Shown: positions 8,698 through 16,040, counted from the first letter of the stretch. The stretch: 49,613 nt of DNA from Salinivenus lutea (GCA_002894685.1 NCRC01000027.1:1-49613); one strand, 5' to 3'. The notes: a model not told the origin generated them from the sequence alone. Numbers and translations are program-made.

Positions 8698-9477
8698 CTA
8701 CCGGCCCGCCCGCACCAGCACCACCGGACCGGACCGGTCGCGCATCACCTGGGCGACCCACGCATCCACTGGGGGCTCGTCGGACGCGTGCTCTCCGGTG
8801 AGGGGAAGCATCAACAGGTCTATGTCCTGCTGAGCACACACGTCGCGAATTTGGCGGGCCGGAACCCCCGACCGGATCAACAACTCCACGTCTTGATCGT
8901 CCCCAAACTGCCCCGCCATCCACTTCTGCAGCCGCCGGCGCGCCCGGTGTTCAGGGAGGGCCGTGCGGCTCATCGACAACCGGTCGCGGCGGGTGAGGGC
9001 CACGTACGGATTGTCGTCCACCACATGCAGGAGAATCACCTGGGCGTCGTACACGGAGGCCAGGCCCCGAGCGTACCGCACCCCCTGCGCCGCCGAGTCC
9101 GACACATCCACCGGCAACAGAATCCGGCGGACGGTGTCGGGGCAAGTGTCCGAGTGCATCACGAACACCGAGCAGGGCATCGTGTCGAGCACGGTTCGAA
9201 GCGGCGGGTGGGCCCACACGTCCGTCTCGTCCTCCGTAGGCCCGCTGAGCATCGCCAGGCAGTCCCCTTCCGGCCCCTCGTCCGGGACGGCCTCCCATTC
9301 CTCCTCCCCGGCACAGTGGGCCGCCATCCACTCCTGGACGACCGCCGGGGACGTGCCCGGCGTCGGCCCCACGTACAACCGCCCCTTCGTCACAGCGCGG
9401 AGCCGGCCTCCTTCCCGGAGCACAACGGCTCCGGTGGCCGGCGACACGAGAGCCAGTAGGGAGTCGAACGACTGCAT
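8698..9477 (-). CDS. Universal stress protein (UspA-fold) with N-terminal extension
   Basis: A 259-aa protein. The C-terminal half (about residues 115-258) is a Usp domain: RRILLPVDVSDSAAQGVRYA, AQVILLHVVD, LLIRSGVPARQIRDVCAQQDIDLLMLPL and the end SGPVVLVRAGR. The usual ATP-binding GxxG-x9-GS loop is not visible (TGEHASDEPPVDAW instead), so it is probably a non-nucleotide-binding type. The N-terminal 110 residues resemble a degenerate second Usp unit without clear motifs. The ATG at 9477 begins MQSFDSLLALVSP; the very long open frame upstream is a shadow of the kinase gene. It is divergent from the PAS kinase, hinting at shared control. Confidence 0.82.
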   Translation of the reverse strand: MQSFDSLLALVSPATGAVVLREGGRLRAVTKGRLYVGPTPGTSPAVVQEWMAAHCAGEEEWEAVPDEGPEGDCLAMLSGPTEDETDVWAHPPLRTVLDTMPCSVFVMHSDTCPDTVRRILLPVDVSDSAAQGVRYARGLASVYDAQVILLHVVDDNPYVALTRRDRLSMSRTALPEHRARRRLQKWMAGQFGDDQDVELLIRSGVPARQIRDVCAQQDIDLLMLPLTGEHASDEPPVDAWVAQVMRDRSGPVVLVRAGR

Positions 9478-9535
9478 TGTGCCAAACCACACCGGATGGG
9501 AACGAGGCACGGGCGTGGCGTGAGAGAAGTTAAAA

Positions 9536-9572
9536 TTGACTGTGCAGTAACAAACGAACGGGACATTTGTAA
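9536..9572. promoter_or_regulatory. Candidate promoter/operator between usp and the kinase
   Basis: The 201-bp divergent region is locally AT-rich here. TTG at 9536-9538 and GACATTTG at 9562-9569 resemble the Bacteroidota -33/-7 pattern (TTG, TAnnTTTG) for the + strand kinase, with a somewhat long spacing. TAACAAA (9548-9554) and TTTGTAA (9566-9572) form an imperfect inverted repeat. Suggestive only. Confidence 0.25.
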
Positions 9573-9678
9573 AGTGGTCGGCTCTCACCCGGCCTTTCCG
9601 TAGGATGAAAAAGATCCAACGTGTGGGGGCTTTTCCCACGCCCCGCGCCCTCTGCTCGCCGCTGGCCCCGCCCGCCCG

Positions 9679-11091
9679 ATGCACGCCCCAACCCGTCCGG
9701 CCCTGCTTTACGGCGTCCTGGCCGCCCTGTCGGCCGTCCTCTTCGCGCTCGACAGCCTGCTGCCCGCGGCCCTGCCCGTAGAGATGCTTCAGGTCGCAGT
9801 CGTCCTCCTCACCCTGTTCGCCGAGGGGCGGCGCCCGACCCTCGTGTTCGGCGGCCTCACCACCCTGTTCGTGGCGGGCGGGTACGCGGTGCACCTCGAA
9901 CAGGGCGACCAGGGCACCTCGGCCGAGGTGCTCGTGAGCTACGGCATCGTGCTGCTGGGCCTGTGGGTCGCCGTGGGGGTCGTCCTGGCCTTCAAGCACC
10001 TGCGCCGGGCCCAGTACGAGAGCGAGGCCCGCGCGCAGGCCATCCTCAACACCACCGTCGACGGCATCATCACCATCAACGCCGACGGCATCATCCAGTC
10101 CTTCAACCCGGCCGCCGAGGACATCTTCGGGTACGCCGCAGAGGAGGTGATCGGCAAAAACGTGAAGGTCCTGATGCCCTCTCCCTACCACGAGGAGCAC
10201 GACGAGTACCTCCGCAGCTACCACGAAACGGGCCGGCGCAAGATCATCGGCATTGGCCGCGAGGTGCGCGGGCGTCGCAAGGACGGCTCGACCTTTCCCA
10301 TGGACCTGGCCGTCAACGAAGTCGACCTCGACGACCGCCTCATCTTTACTGGCATTGTCCGCGACATCAGCGAGCGCCGCCGCCTCGAAAAGGAAATCCT
10401 GAACATTAGCGAACAGGAGCGCCGCCGCATCGGGCAGGACCTGCACGACGGCCTCGGGCAAATGCTCACCGGCATCGGCCTGCTAAGTCAGGACCTGGCC
10501 CGCCACCTCGAGGACGAGGGCCACGAGCGCGCCGACGACATGGCCGAAATCACCGAGCACATCAAAGAGGCCGACCAGTACGCCCGCGACCTCTCGCACG
10601 GCCTCATCCCCGTCGATGTCGAGGCGAACGGCCTGTCGGAGGCCCTGCGGCGCCTCTCCCAGAACGCCGAGCGCCTGTTCGACGTCGACTGCACCTTCCA
10701 GGAGGTGGGCACGGCCCGCGTCCACGACACCACCACCGCCTCGCACCTTTACCGCATCGCCCAGGAGGCCGTCAACAACGCCGTGCGCCACGGGGAGGCC
10801 GACCATCTCAAGCTGTCGCTGGCCACGGGCGAGGAGCAGATGCGCCTCCAGGTGCGCGACGACGGAAGCGGCTTCGAGACCACCGCCCTCGACGACGCCG
10901 GCATGGGCATCCGCATCATGAACTACCGGGCCCGCATCATCGGCGGCACGCTCGACCTCAGCAGCACCCTGGGCACCGGCACCACCGTCACCTGCACCCT
11001 GCCCCGAACCGCCTCGACCTCGGATGCCCCTGCGTCCACCGACGACAACCCTCTGGCCGCGGCCCGGGGCCGCCCGGTCTCACGCGAGTAG
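9679..11091 (+). CDS. PAS sensor histidine kinase (NarL-type), FixL-like haem pocket
   Basis: A 470-aa membrane kinase. Two to three hydrophobic helices lie at about residues 8-105. A PAS domain (about 115-235) is followed by a HisKA_3 dimerisation domain with the phosphoacceptor in RRRIGQDLHDGLGQ (His256), then an HATPase_c domain (N-box EAVNNAVRHG about 363-372, G1 DDGSGF about 395-399). The PAS segment is close to FixL: EEHDEYL places His174 at the FixL haem-ligand position and IIGIGR places Arg194 at the oxygen-switch arginine. This makes it a candidate oxygen or redox sensor, though related non-haem PAS domains share parts of the motif. Its response regulator follows after 85 bp. Confidence 0.92.
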   Translation: MHAPTRPALLYGVLAALSAVLFALDSLLPAALPVEMLQVAVVLLTLFAEGRRPTLVFGGLTTLFVAGGYAVHLEQGDQGTSAEVLVSYGIVLLGLWVAVGVVLAFKHLRRAQYESEARAQAILNTTVDGIITINADGIIQSFNPAAEDIFGYAAEEVIGKNVKVLMPSPYHEEHDEYLRSYHETGRRKIIGIGREVRGRRKDGSTFPMDLAVNEVDLDDRLIFTGIVRDISERRRLEKEILNISEQERRRIGQDLHDGLGQMLTGIGLLSQDLARHLEDEGHERADDMAEITEHIKEADQYARDLSHGLIPVDVEANGLSEALRRLSQNAERLFDVDCTFQEVGTARVHDTTTASHLYRIAQEAVNNAVRHGEADHLKLSLATGEEQMRLQVRDDGSGFETTALDDAGMGIRIMNYRARIIGGTLDLSSTLGTGTTVTCTLPRTASTSDAPASTDDNPLAAARGRPVSRE

Positions 11092-11176
11092 TTTTTCCGG
11101 GCGGGCCGCTTTGGTGCCCCGCTCGCACTACTTTTTTGAGCCTTGCCTGTTCTTCCACACCCGTTCCCCTGAATCT

Positions 11177-11830
11177 ATGATTGACATCGTGCTGGTCGAC
11201 GACCACCCCCTCATGCGCAAGGGCCTGGCCCGCACCATCGAGGCGGAGGCCGACCTGAACGTGGTCGGGCAGATGGACAGTGCCGAGGAGGCCCTGGAGG
11301 CGCTGGACGACCTCGCGCCCGACCTCGCCGTCGTCGACATATCGCTCCCCGGCATGAGCGGGCTGGAGCTCATCAAGCACCTGCAGTCGCGCTTTTCGGA
11401 CCTGGCGACGCTCGTGGTGTCCCGCCACGACGAGTCGCTCTACGCCGAGCGGTGCATCCGGGCCGGCGCCAAGGGGTACGTGATGAAGCAGGAGGCGGGC
11501 GACGTCATCGTGCAGGCCATTCGCAAGGTGCTGGACGGCCGCATCTTCGTAAGCGAGGAGATCAACGAGCGCCTCCTGCAGCAGATGGCCGAGGGGGGAC
11601 AGGACCGCCTCATGCAGTCGCCCCTGGAGGTGCTAAGCGACCGCGAGCTGGAGGTGTTCGAACTAACGGGCAAGGGCTCCACCACCCGCGAGATTGCCGA
11701 CCGGCTCCACCTCTCCGTCAAAACCATCGAGTCCTACCGGGCCCGCATCAAGAACAAGCTGAATCTGGACTCCGCAAACGAGTTTATCCAGCACGCCGTG
11801 CAGTGGGTCGAAAGTGAGGACGCCCTGTAG
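11177..11830 (+). CDS. NarL/FixJ-family response regulator
   Basis: A 217-aa DNA-binding response regulator. The receiver domain (residues 1 to about 120) has the acidic pair VDDHP (Asp8/9), the phosphoacceptor Asp54 in VVDISLPGMSG and the Lys in GYVMKQE. A linker leads to a LuxR-type HTH (about 150-210): LSDRELEVFELTGKGSTTREIADRLHLSVKTIESYRARIKNKL. The ATG at 11177 is the natural receiver start. It is the cognate partner of the upstream PAS kinase and probably controls transcription in response to oxygen or redox; the divergent usp gene is a plausible target. Confidence 0.94.
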   Translation: MIDIVLVDDHPLMRKGLARTIEAEADLNVVGQMDSAEEALEALDDLAPDLAVVDISLPGMSGLELIKHLQSRFSDLATLVVSRHDESLYAERCIRAGAKGYVMKQEAGDVIVQAIRKVLDGRIFVSEEINERLLQQMAEGGQDRLMQSPLEVLSDRELEVFELTGKGSTTREIADRLHLSVKTIESYRARIKNKLNLDSANEFIQHAVQWVESEDAL

Positions 11831-11910
11831 CGCCGGTGCCGAGAACTCCCCCGTCGTCGCCCCACCGAAACGAATCTCCCTACGTCCCCGGAACTGCCGC
11901 ACCGCTGCGG

Positions 11911-12294
11911 TCAGCTACAGTCGATGATCCGGGCAATCTGTCCGTCCGCGAACTCAAACGTGGATCGCCCCTCCCGCCAAACGGTATCGCCGGCCGTCCT
12001 GCCGTCCGGGAGGTCCTGCGCAAGTTCGCCCTCGTAGGTGACCTCAATGGAGACCGCCCCGCCGTCCGTCCCCTCAAACGATGGGACGGTCTGCTGTCGG
12101 GACGCGAAGAGGTCCGTGGCCCGCTCCGCCATCGCACGAAACTCCTCGACGCCCGAGGCGGCGGCTCCCCCTCCTCCCGACACGTTTTCGAACTCCACGT
12201 CCGGGTGGAGCGTCTCGACCCTGCCGTCCACGTCGAAGGCATTGTAGGCATCGAGGTAGCGGCGGATCAGGGCGCGCTTCTCCTGCTCGGTCAT
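11911..12294 (-). CDS. SnoaL/NTF2-like protein
   Basis: A 127-aa soluble alpha+beta cone-fold protein. The N-terminal helix and hairpin (ALIRRYLDAYNAFDVDGRVETLHPDVEFENVSGG), the middle segment VEEFRAMAERATDLF and the strand-rich end (TVWREGRSTFEFADGQIARIIDCS) are typical SnoaL-like ester-cyclase/isomerase-family sequence. The ligand and reaction are unknown. It stands alone between the convergent response regulator and the integron cassettes, 60 bp beyond the last cassette gene. Confidence 0.8.
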   Translation of the reverse strand: MTEQEKRALIRRYLDAYNAFDVDGRVETLHPDVEFENVSGGGGAAASGVEEFRAMAERATDLFASRQQTVPSFEGTDGGAVSIEVTYEGELAQDLPDGRTAGDTVWREGRSTFEFADGQIARIIDCS

Positions 12295-12354
12295 AGACCC
12301 TCAGTTCCTGGAAGGAAACTCTGTTCGTATAAGGCCAAAGCTCACCGGCGGTGT

Positions 12355-12957
12355 TCACGCCACGCCACGCCACGCAGTGAGCGATTGAGACGCGGCGGTC
12401 ATTTCAACGCTCACGCAGACACCATCCGGTGCAGCGCTTGGTTGTACCGCCTCATTGATCGCACTGCGCACGGCCTCGAACACCTGTCGGTTGATTCGGC
12501 CACGGACTTTCAGTTGAACCAACATCTCGTTCCCCTCGGCAGGCGACACCACACTGATCCGCACAGCCCGGAGTACTTGACCGGCAATCCCTGAGATTTT
12601 AAGGTCCAACTCGCGAGCAACCTCACGTCCTGCCTGCTCCTCAACCAAAAGCGGAAGACCTGTTTCCAACGCAAGGCGAAGGGCCTGTCGCTCGCCTTCA
12701 TCCAAGCGTCGCGTGACCGCACCTTCAGACTCTGACTGCGTCGGGACACGCACCTCTATCAGATCTCCGATCTCATAATGTCGGAGGTAGGCCGCCTCAC
12801 TCTCAAATGCTCCGGCAGCCAGTTCGTGCAATACAGCCGGAGGCACCAATAGCTGGTCATAGAGGCCCCGGATAAAGCGATATCCGCCTGAAATCTTTTC
12901 TAGTGAAATCAGCGGACCGGTGTCGGACACAATGCGTCTCGGGGCGTCTTCGCTCAC
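12355..12957 (-). CDS. PIN-domain toxin (DUF3368-like) with extended C-terminus
   Basis: A 200-aa PIN-fold nuclease. The N-terminal acidic motif (RRIVSDTGPLISLEKI), the central acidic LDEGERQALRLALETGLPLLVEEQAGREVARELDLKISG and the following helices match the DUF3368 family of RNase toxins paired with UPF0175 antitoxins. It overlaps the antitoxin gene by 4 bp (ATGA), so the two are translationally coupled. The family normally ends near residue 170. The last about 30 residues cross an attC-like palindrome (12405-12444), so the tail is probably read-through into the cassette recombination site. Toxicity is inferred from the family. Confidence 0.82.
   Translation of the reverse strand: MSEDAPRRIVSDTGPLISLEKISGGYRFIRGLYDQLLVPPAVLHELAAGAFESEAAYLRHYEIGDLIEVRVPTQSESEGAVTRRLDEGERQALRLALETGLPLLVEEQAGREVARELDLKISGIAGQVLRAVRISVVSPAEGNEMLVQLKVRGRINRQVFEAVRSAINEAVQPSAAPDGVCVSVEMTAASQSLTAWRGVA
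12405..12444 (-). other. Degenerate attC-like palindrome (candidate attC5)
   Basis: A 40-bp imperfect palindrome with CAAC/GTTG ends and an inner CACC-ATCC-GGTG hairpin, resembling a short attC. On the minus strand GTACAAC stands for R'' and GTTGAAA for R', each one base off consensus. It lies inside the C-terminal coding extension of the PIN toxin gene. Confidence 0.3.
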
Positions 12958-13181
12958 GCGTTTAGCTCGGTCTCAATATTCTTGGGCGTGTCCACCAGGA
13001 TGGAGAAGCCGTAGCGTGGGAGCATTTCCTCGAACCCACGGCGCGTCATACCGAGCACCTCGCGGGCTTCGCGTCCGGAGAGCTTCCCATTGGTGTAGAG
13101 TGTTGCAACCAACGCCTCCTTTGCGTAGTGCTCATCAACGCCAAGGTCGTCCCGGTCTGGAAGATCGATGGTAACCTTCAT
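12954..13181 (-). CDS. UPF0175-family antitoxin
   Basis: A 75-aa protein of the UPF0175 family: a short N-terminal strand (MKVTIDLPDRDDLG), then helices EHYAKEALVATLYTNGKLSGREAREVLGMTRRGFEEMLPRYG, including the helix-turn-helix-like LSGREAREVLGMTRRGFEEML. Such proteins are the antitoxin and DNA-binding half of UPF0175/PIN modules. It precedes the PIN toxin gene with a 4-bp overlap. It is the first gene of the last recognisable integron cassette, about 70 bp after the attC4 junction, and may carry its own promoter there. Confidence 0.87.
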   Translation of the reverse strand: MKVTIDLPDRDDLGVDEHYAKEALVATLYTNGKLSGREAREVLGMTRRGFEEMLPRYGFSILVDTPKNIETELNA

Positions 13182-13209
13182 AGCAGGTAGCGAAGCGATT
13201 GGGAAATAG

Positions 13210-13767
13210 CTACTTCATAAACGGCAGCAACAGGCGAACGGTTCGTCGATGTGGTATAACGAGAAAACTCACCTGACCCGGGCGGGAAAAACATTCAACG
13301 CGAACCGACACCGCCCACGACGGAACCGTAGGGCGCAGTTTCCATCCTCTCGCGTCGCCACTCTCGGTCAGCGAAGTCGGACCGCTCCAACTGGGCCGCA
13401 CGAAAGCGGCAACTGCCCGGGGGGCCGGTGTAGTGGACGTGTTATGGCGCCCCAGAAACAACCCTCCCAGTCTCCCCCCCTGGAGCGCTGTAACGATGTC
13501 CGAGACAAGCGGAAGCAAGGTCTCGTGCTCGTTATCCGGAGCCACAATAGTCACGACGCCAAGCGCACGACTCTGGATGTTCTTCTGATGTTCGATCCCC
13601 TGATCCATCGTAAGAAGAGCGTCAAACTCTCCTTCAGCACGGTTCAACCACTCTCCATTGGTTACTCCCGCCCATCCGCGATCAGGAACCGTGCCCCCCG
13701 CACCCCCTCGCTCCTTCAAACGCCATTGGAGCTTGCGGGGAATGTTCTCGTCGCGAAGGACGTTCAA
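13210..13767 (-). CDS. DUF5615 PIN-like toxin, reading through an attC site
   Basis: A 185-aa frame. Residues 1 to about 106 are a complete DUF5615 (PIN-like) toxin: MNVLRDENIPRKLQWRLKERG, DRGWAGVTNGEWLNRAEGEFDALLTMDQGIEHQKN, ALGVVTIVAPDN and LLPLVSDIVTALQGG. The family ends about where the codons CGC CAT AAC of the attC R'' box begin; a TAA is present there but one frame off. The frame therefore runs on for about 77 residues through the whole attC, giving a basic, serine/arginine-rich tail with no homology. It overlaps the DUF433 gene by 4 bp. A small indel that removed the natural stop is the simplest explanation. Confidence 0.8.
   Translation of the reverse strand: MNVLRDENIPRKLQWRLKERGGAGGTVPDRGWAGVTNGEWLNRAEGEFDALLTMDQGIEHQKNIQSRALGVVTIVAPDNEHETLLPLVSDIVTALQGGRLGGLFLGRHNTSTTPAPRAVAAFVRPSWSGPTSLTESGDARGWKLRPTVPSWAVSVRVECFSRPGQVSFLVIPHRRTVRLLLPFMK
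13254..13447 (-). other. attC recombination site (attC4)
   Basis: The boundaries are GTATAAC (13254-13260) and GTTATGG (13441-13447). The flanking arms are imperfectly complementary: AACTCACCTGACCCGGGC on the left resembles the reverse complement of the right arm CTGCCCGGGGGGCCGGTGTAGTG. Length 194 bp, long but within the range of large attC sites. It follows the DUF5615 domain end and precedes the UPF0175/PIN cassette. Confidence 0.6.
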
Positions 13768-13979
13768 CGGTCTTCACGCAGGAGTTCGGTCTCAGCAAGG
13801 TCTACAAACGCCTCCGCTTGTTCCCGACGCACAGACGGAAGGTCACCCAAAAACTCCTCAAGGCGCTTCCCATGCTTTAGATGCTGAACGAGGGAGTCGA
13901 CCGGCAGACGCGTGCCCACGAAGACGGGCGGTCCCCCGAGAATCTCCGGGCCGCGGTGCACGATTTGCTCGCGTTCCAT
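13764..13979 (-). CDS. DUF433-family antitoxin
   Basis: A 71-aa DUF433 protein: IVHRGPEILGGPPVFVGTRLPVDSLVQHLKHGKRLEEFLGDLPSVRREQAEAFVDLAE. The central helix-turn-helix (LPVDSLVQHLKHGKRLEEFLGDLPSVRREQ) is the DNA- and partner-binding part typical of VapB-like antitoxins paired with DUF5615 toxins. Translation is coupled to the downstream toxin by a 4-bp overlap. It is the first gene of integron cassette 4, beginning about 85 bp after attC3. Confidence 0.9.
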   Translation of the reverse strand: MEREQIVHRGPEILGGPPVFVGTRLPVDSLVQHLKHGKRLEEFLGDLPSVRREQAEAFVDLAETELLREDR

Positions 13980-14063
13980 AGCTGGCCCACGGTTTTTGGA
14001 TCAGAGCGGTGGAAATGAGACCCTCAGCCAACCCCCAGATGATTCAGGGTGTAGGTTCGGGCG

Positions 14064-14189
14064 CCATAACGGGAGAGCTCTGCGGACCTGGGCACTTCCA
14101 GGTTGCGATCTGGAGGGAGAACGTGCAAGAAACCTGACAGCGGGCAAATTTGGCATCGGCCCAGGTTCCGCAGTAGCGCATGGTTATGT
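14064..14189 (-). other. attC recombination site (attC3), strongly palindromic
   Basis: This is the clearest attC of the array. The outer boxes are CCATAAC (14064-14070) and GTTATGT (14183-14189). The inner arms are CTGCGGACCTGG (14081-14092 region) and CCAGGTTCCGCAG (14161-14173), complementary except for one unpaired base, as expected for the extrahelical base that sets strand choice. About 70 bp of variable terminal sequence lie between the arms. Confidence 0.8.
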
Positions 14190-14226
14190 GGTGGAACCTG
14201 GGCCCCCCGTTCAAATGTCTTCGAGC

Positions 14227-14562
14227 TCAGATGTGCTCGACCCGACCTCGCATCTCCTCCGCATCGCTCACCTGTGCCAACAGGTCCAGCAGCCGCACCA
14301 GTTCGCCAATCGACCGGCCTTGCGGCGCGTACACTACACCCGGGTGATCTCTTTTTGCTTCCGCCGCGAGCCGGAGAAAGTCCCGGTCCTGCGTCACCGT
14401 CACGCGGCTTTTCTCTTCTCCAAAAGCAAGCAGGTCCTCGTCCTCGGCACCGAGTAAGCTGGCTTCGGCGATGGTGATTGCATCGATACCGCGCTTACGG
14501 AGACCGGTAGCAACCGCCTTGGCAACGTGCTCGTCGACCAAGTAGCGAATCGGTCTGTTCAT
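14227..14562 (-). CDS. DUF5615 PIN-like toxin
   Basis: A 111-aa PIN-like toxin of normal family length: RYLVDEHVAKAVATGLRKRGIDAITIAEASLLGAEDEDLLAFGEEKSRVTVTQDRDFLRLAAE, then GVVYAPQGRSIGELVRLLDLLAQV. The acidic residues Asp9-Glu10 and Asp60-Asp62 would bind the catalytic metal; the target is presumed to be RNA, by family. It starts at a TAATG junction with the DUF433 gene (1-bp overlap), so the two are coupled. Unlike its paralogue in the neighbouring cassette, its stop is intact, 38 bp before the attC. Confidence 0.87.
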   Translation of the reverse strand: MNRPIRYLVDEHVAKAVATGLRKRGIDAITIAEASLLGAEDEDLLAFGEEKSRVTVTQDRDFLRLAAEAKRDHPGVVYAPQGRSIGELVRLLDLLAQVSDAEEMRGRVEHI

Positions 14563-14870
14563 TAGGACTTGGTGCTTCGACCGAGCTTCTCCTCCAGCAG
14601 CGAGGGCGTCTCCTCGCGAAGGCGTCTGGTAAAGTCTTCGCCCTCTCGGATCGACCGGTCGATCTCCTCACGGTGGGCGAAGTAGTAGGCAAGCGCAGCG
14701 TAGACATCCGCCAGTTCGAGATCGTAGTCACTGGCGATCTTGTCGGCACTATCGCCGAGGCGCTCGTGCCAAATGACGATGTGTTCGACGGCGATGCGGC
14801 GCCCAGAAATGCAGGGCTTGCCGCCGAGGACGCCGGTGCGGGAGGTGATGCGTTCGTCAAGCGTCTTCAT
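14562..14870 (-). CDS. DUF433-family antitoxin
   Basis: A 102-aa DUF433 protein: MKTLDERITSRTGVLGGKPCISGRRIAVEHIVIWHERLGDSADKIASDYDLELADVYAALAYYFAHREEIDR. The C[IV]xGRRIxVEHIV core and the helix-turn-helix segment after it are diagnostic. An extended acidic/basic C-terminal helix probably wraps the toxin. It forms cassette 3 with the downstream DUF5615 gene and begins about 73 bp after the attC2 junction. Confidence 0.9.
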   Translation of the reverse strand: MKTLDERITSRTGVLGGKPCISGRRIAVEHIVIWHERLGDSADKIASDYDLELADVYAALAYYFAHREEIDRSIREGEDFTRRLREETPSLLEEKLGRSTKS

Positions 14871-14942
14871 CGGTTCGGCCCGTCGAGTTCACAGGATGCT
14901 TACCTAAGATACGAGGGTGGGAGGAAGCGGTTGCACTCCACC

Positions 14943-15055
14943 ACATAACGATTGAACTCTGTCGCGGAGGGCATGAAAAGTTGCGAATCAAGCAACCGAA
15001 GCGTCATTGCTGTAATCCGTTTTAGCCCTTCATCGGAAGCAGTGTTGTGTTATGC
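14943..15055 (-). other. attC recombination site (attC2)
   Basis: Outer boxes ACATAAC (14943-14949) and GTTATGC (15049-15055), 113 bp. Inner arms GGAGGGCATGAAAA and TTTTAGCCCTTC are complementary with mismatches. The TAA stop of the HNH nuclease gene lies inside the GTTATGC box (minus strand GCATAAC). Confidence 0.7.
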
Positions 15056-15892
15056 ATCTTCGTTCGATTCCATCTCACCGAGGCTCTTCGTCAATCTTGC
15101 GTTGTACTCTTCTCCGTTTTGTCCGTGGTGCACCCGTCGATGGCAACTCGGGCACAGTGCAATTACCCATCGAGGGTGATCCGGACCACCGTCTGAAACG
15201 CGGCTCACGTGGTGTGCCTCCAGGTAGGGGCGCCCTTGAGATGTCACAAAAGGGGCTTCTTTTGCACACCCCTCGCAAACACCACTCGCCCGCTTCATCA
15301 CGTAGGCTCGAATAGCCTGCGAGCGCTGCCGCACAACGATCCTGCGTTCCGACGCTGACGCCGACGGTGATGCTCTTTGCAAGGCAAGCTGTCTCAGCTC
15401 CTCCAACGAACGGTTCTGAAGGCGCCGCCTGGTCACATACTCAGCATTGGGTTCAGCGACGTCGCTCGACTCTTCACTTCTAGGATCGACCGCCAATTCA
15501 AAGACAATTGCACGGCGCAGATTATCGTTTGCATCCCGACGTTCCTCCCAGTGATGAGTCAGGTAAGAGGCTTTTCCAACATATCGAACCTCTCCATTTC
15601 CGACTGCCTCGAAAAGGTGAAGCTCTCTGCCGTCGGCGGCGTGATCGCGGATGGCTCGGTTTCCCCGGTCCATCGACATGTCTCCCACCTGGCCCTCACC
15701 CGTGTACCAAAAAGTCCCATCCGGGCGAAACTCGTCTTCGTAACCATATTCCGAACCCGACGCTCCCGTAAATAAAAAGATGAGTGGATGATCGGCTGGA
15801 GTAGATATTCCACCTTGTTCCTGGCCACCGTAATGGCCATGCAAATCTTCACGGCGGTTGTAGACCTGCCCGATTTCGAAGGACATACTCAT
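15050..15892 (-). CDS. HNH endonuclease, McrA-like, with N-terminal reader-type domain
   Basis: A 280-aa protein. The N-terminal part (about residues 1-135: FEIGQVYNRREDLHGHYGGQ, HPLIFLFTGASGSEYGYEDEF, FWYTGEGQVGDMSMDRGNRAIRDHAADGRELHLFE) resembles the modified-base-binding domain of ScoMcrA-type enzymes. The C-terminal part is an HNH nuclease with a zinc knuckle (CEGC...LEAHHVSRVSDGGPDHPRWVIALCPSCHRRVHHG). Such proteins cut DNA carrying modified or phosphorothioated bases, so this is probably a type IV-like defence nuclease. Start ATGs are at 15892 and 15886; the longer frame covers the upstream attC. It ends GAT GCA TAA inside attC2, the hallmark of a cassette gene. Confidence 0.85.
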   Translation of the reverse strand: MSMSFEIGQVYNRREDLHGHYGGQEQGGISTPADHPLIFLFTGASGSEYGYEDEFRPDGTFWYTGEGQVGDMSMDRGNRAIRDHAADGRELHLFEAVGNGEVRYVGKASYLTHHWEERRDANDNLRRAIVFELAVDPRSEESSDVAEPNAEYVTRRRLQNRSLEELRQLALQRASPSASASERRIVVRQRSQAIRAYVMKRASGVCEGCAKEAPFVTSQGRPYLEAHHVSRVSDGGPDHPRWVIALCPSCHRRVHHGQNGEEYNARLTKSLGEMESNEDA

Positions 15893-15926
15893 GAAGTAAC
15901 GATTTGGAATTAAAGTTATTGAGGAC

Positions 15927-16040
15927 GCATAACGATGACAATCAGCCGCGACAGGCTTCGGAACGTATGAAGAAGGGTGAGGAGTTATCGATTTCCGAAA
16001 ACAGCAACCGTCCGTCGTTAGCCGAAATGCAGGGTTATGC
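15927..16040 (-). other. attC recombination site (attC1)
   Basis: Outer boxes GCATAAC (15927-15933) and GTTATGC (16034-16040), exact complements of each other, 114 bp. An inner 7-bp stem TTCGGAA (15957-15963) / TTCCGAA (15993-15999) adds to the palindrome. The TAA stop of the AT-rich cassette gene is inside the right box. Confidence 0.75.

Noticed and set aside
8595-8700. GC-rich inverted repeats after the usp gene (for example GGTGTTG/CAACACC).
   Set aside because: They may end usp transcription but no T run follows, so they were not listed as a terminator.
9478-10461. Long in-frame extension of the usp gene on the minus strand.
   Set aside because: It is antisense to the PAS kinase; the Usp protein proper starts at 9477.
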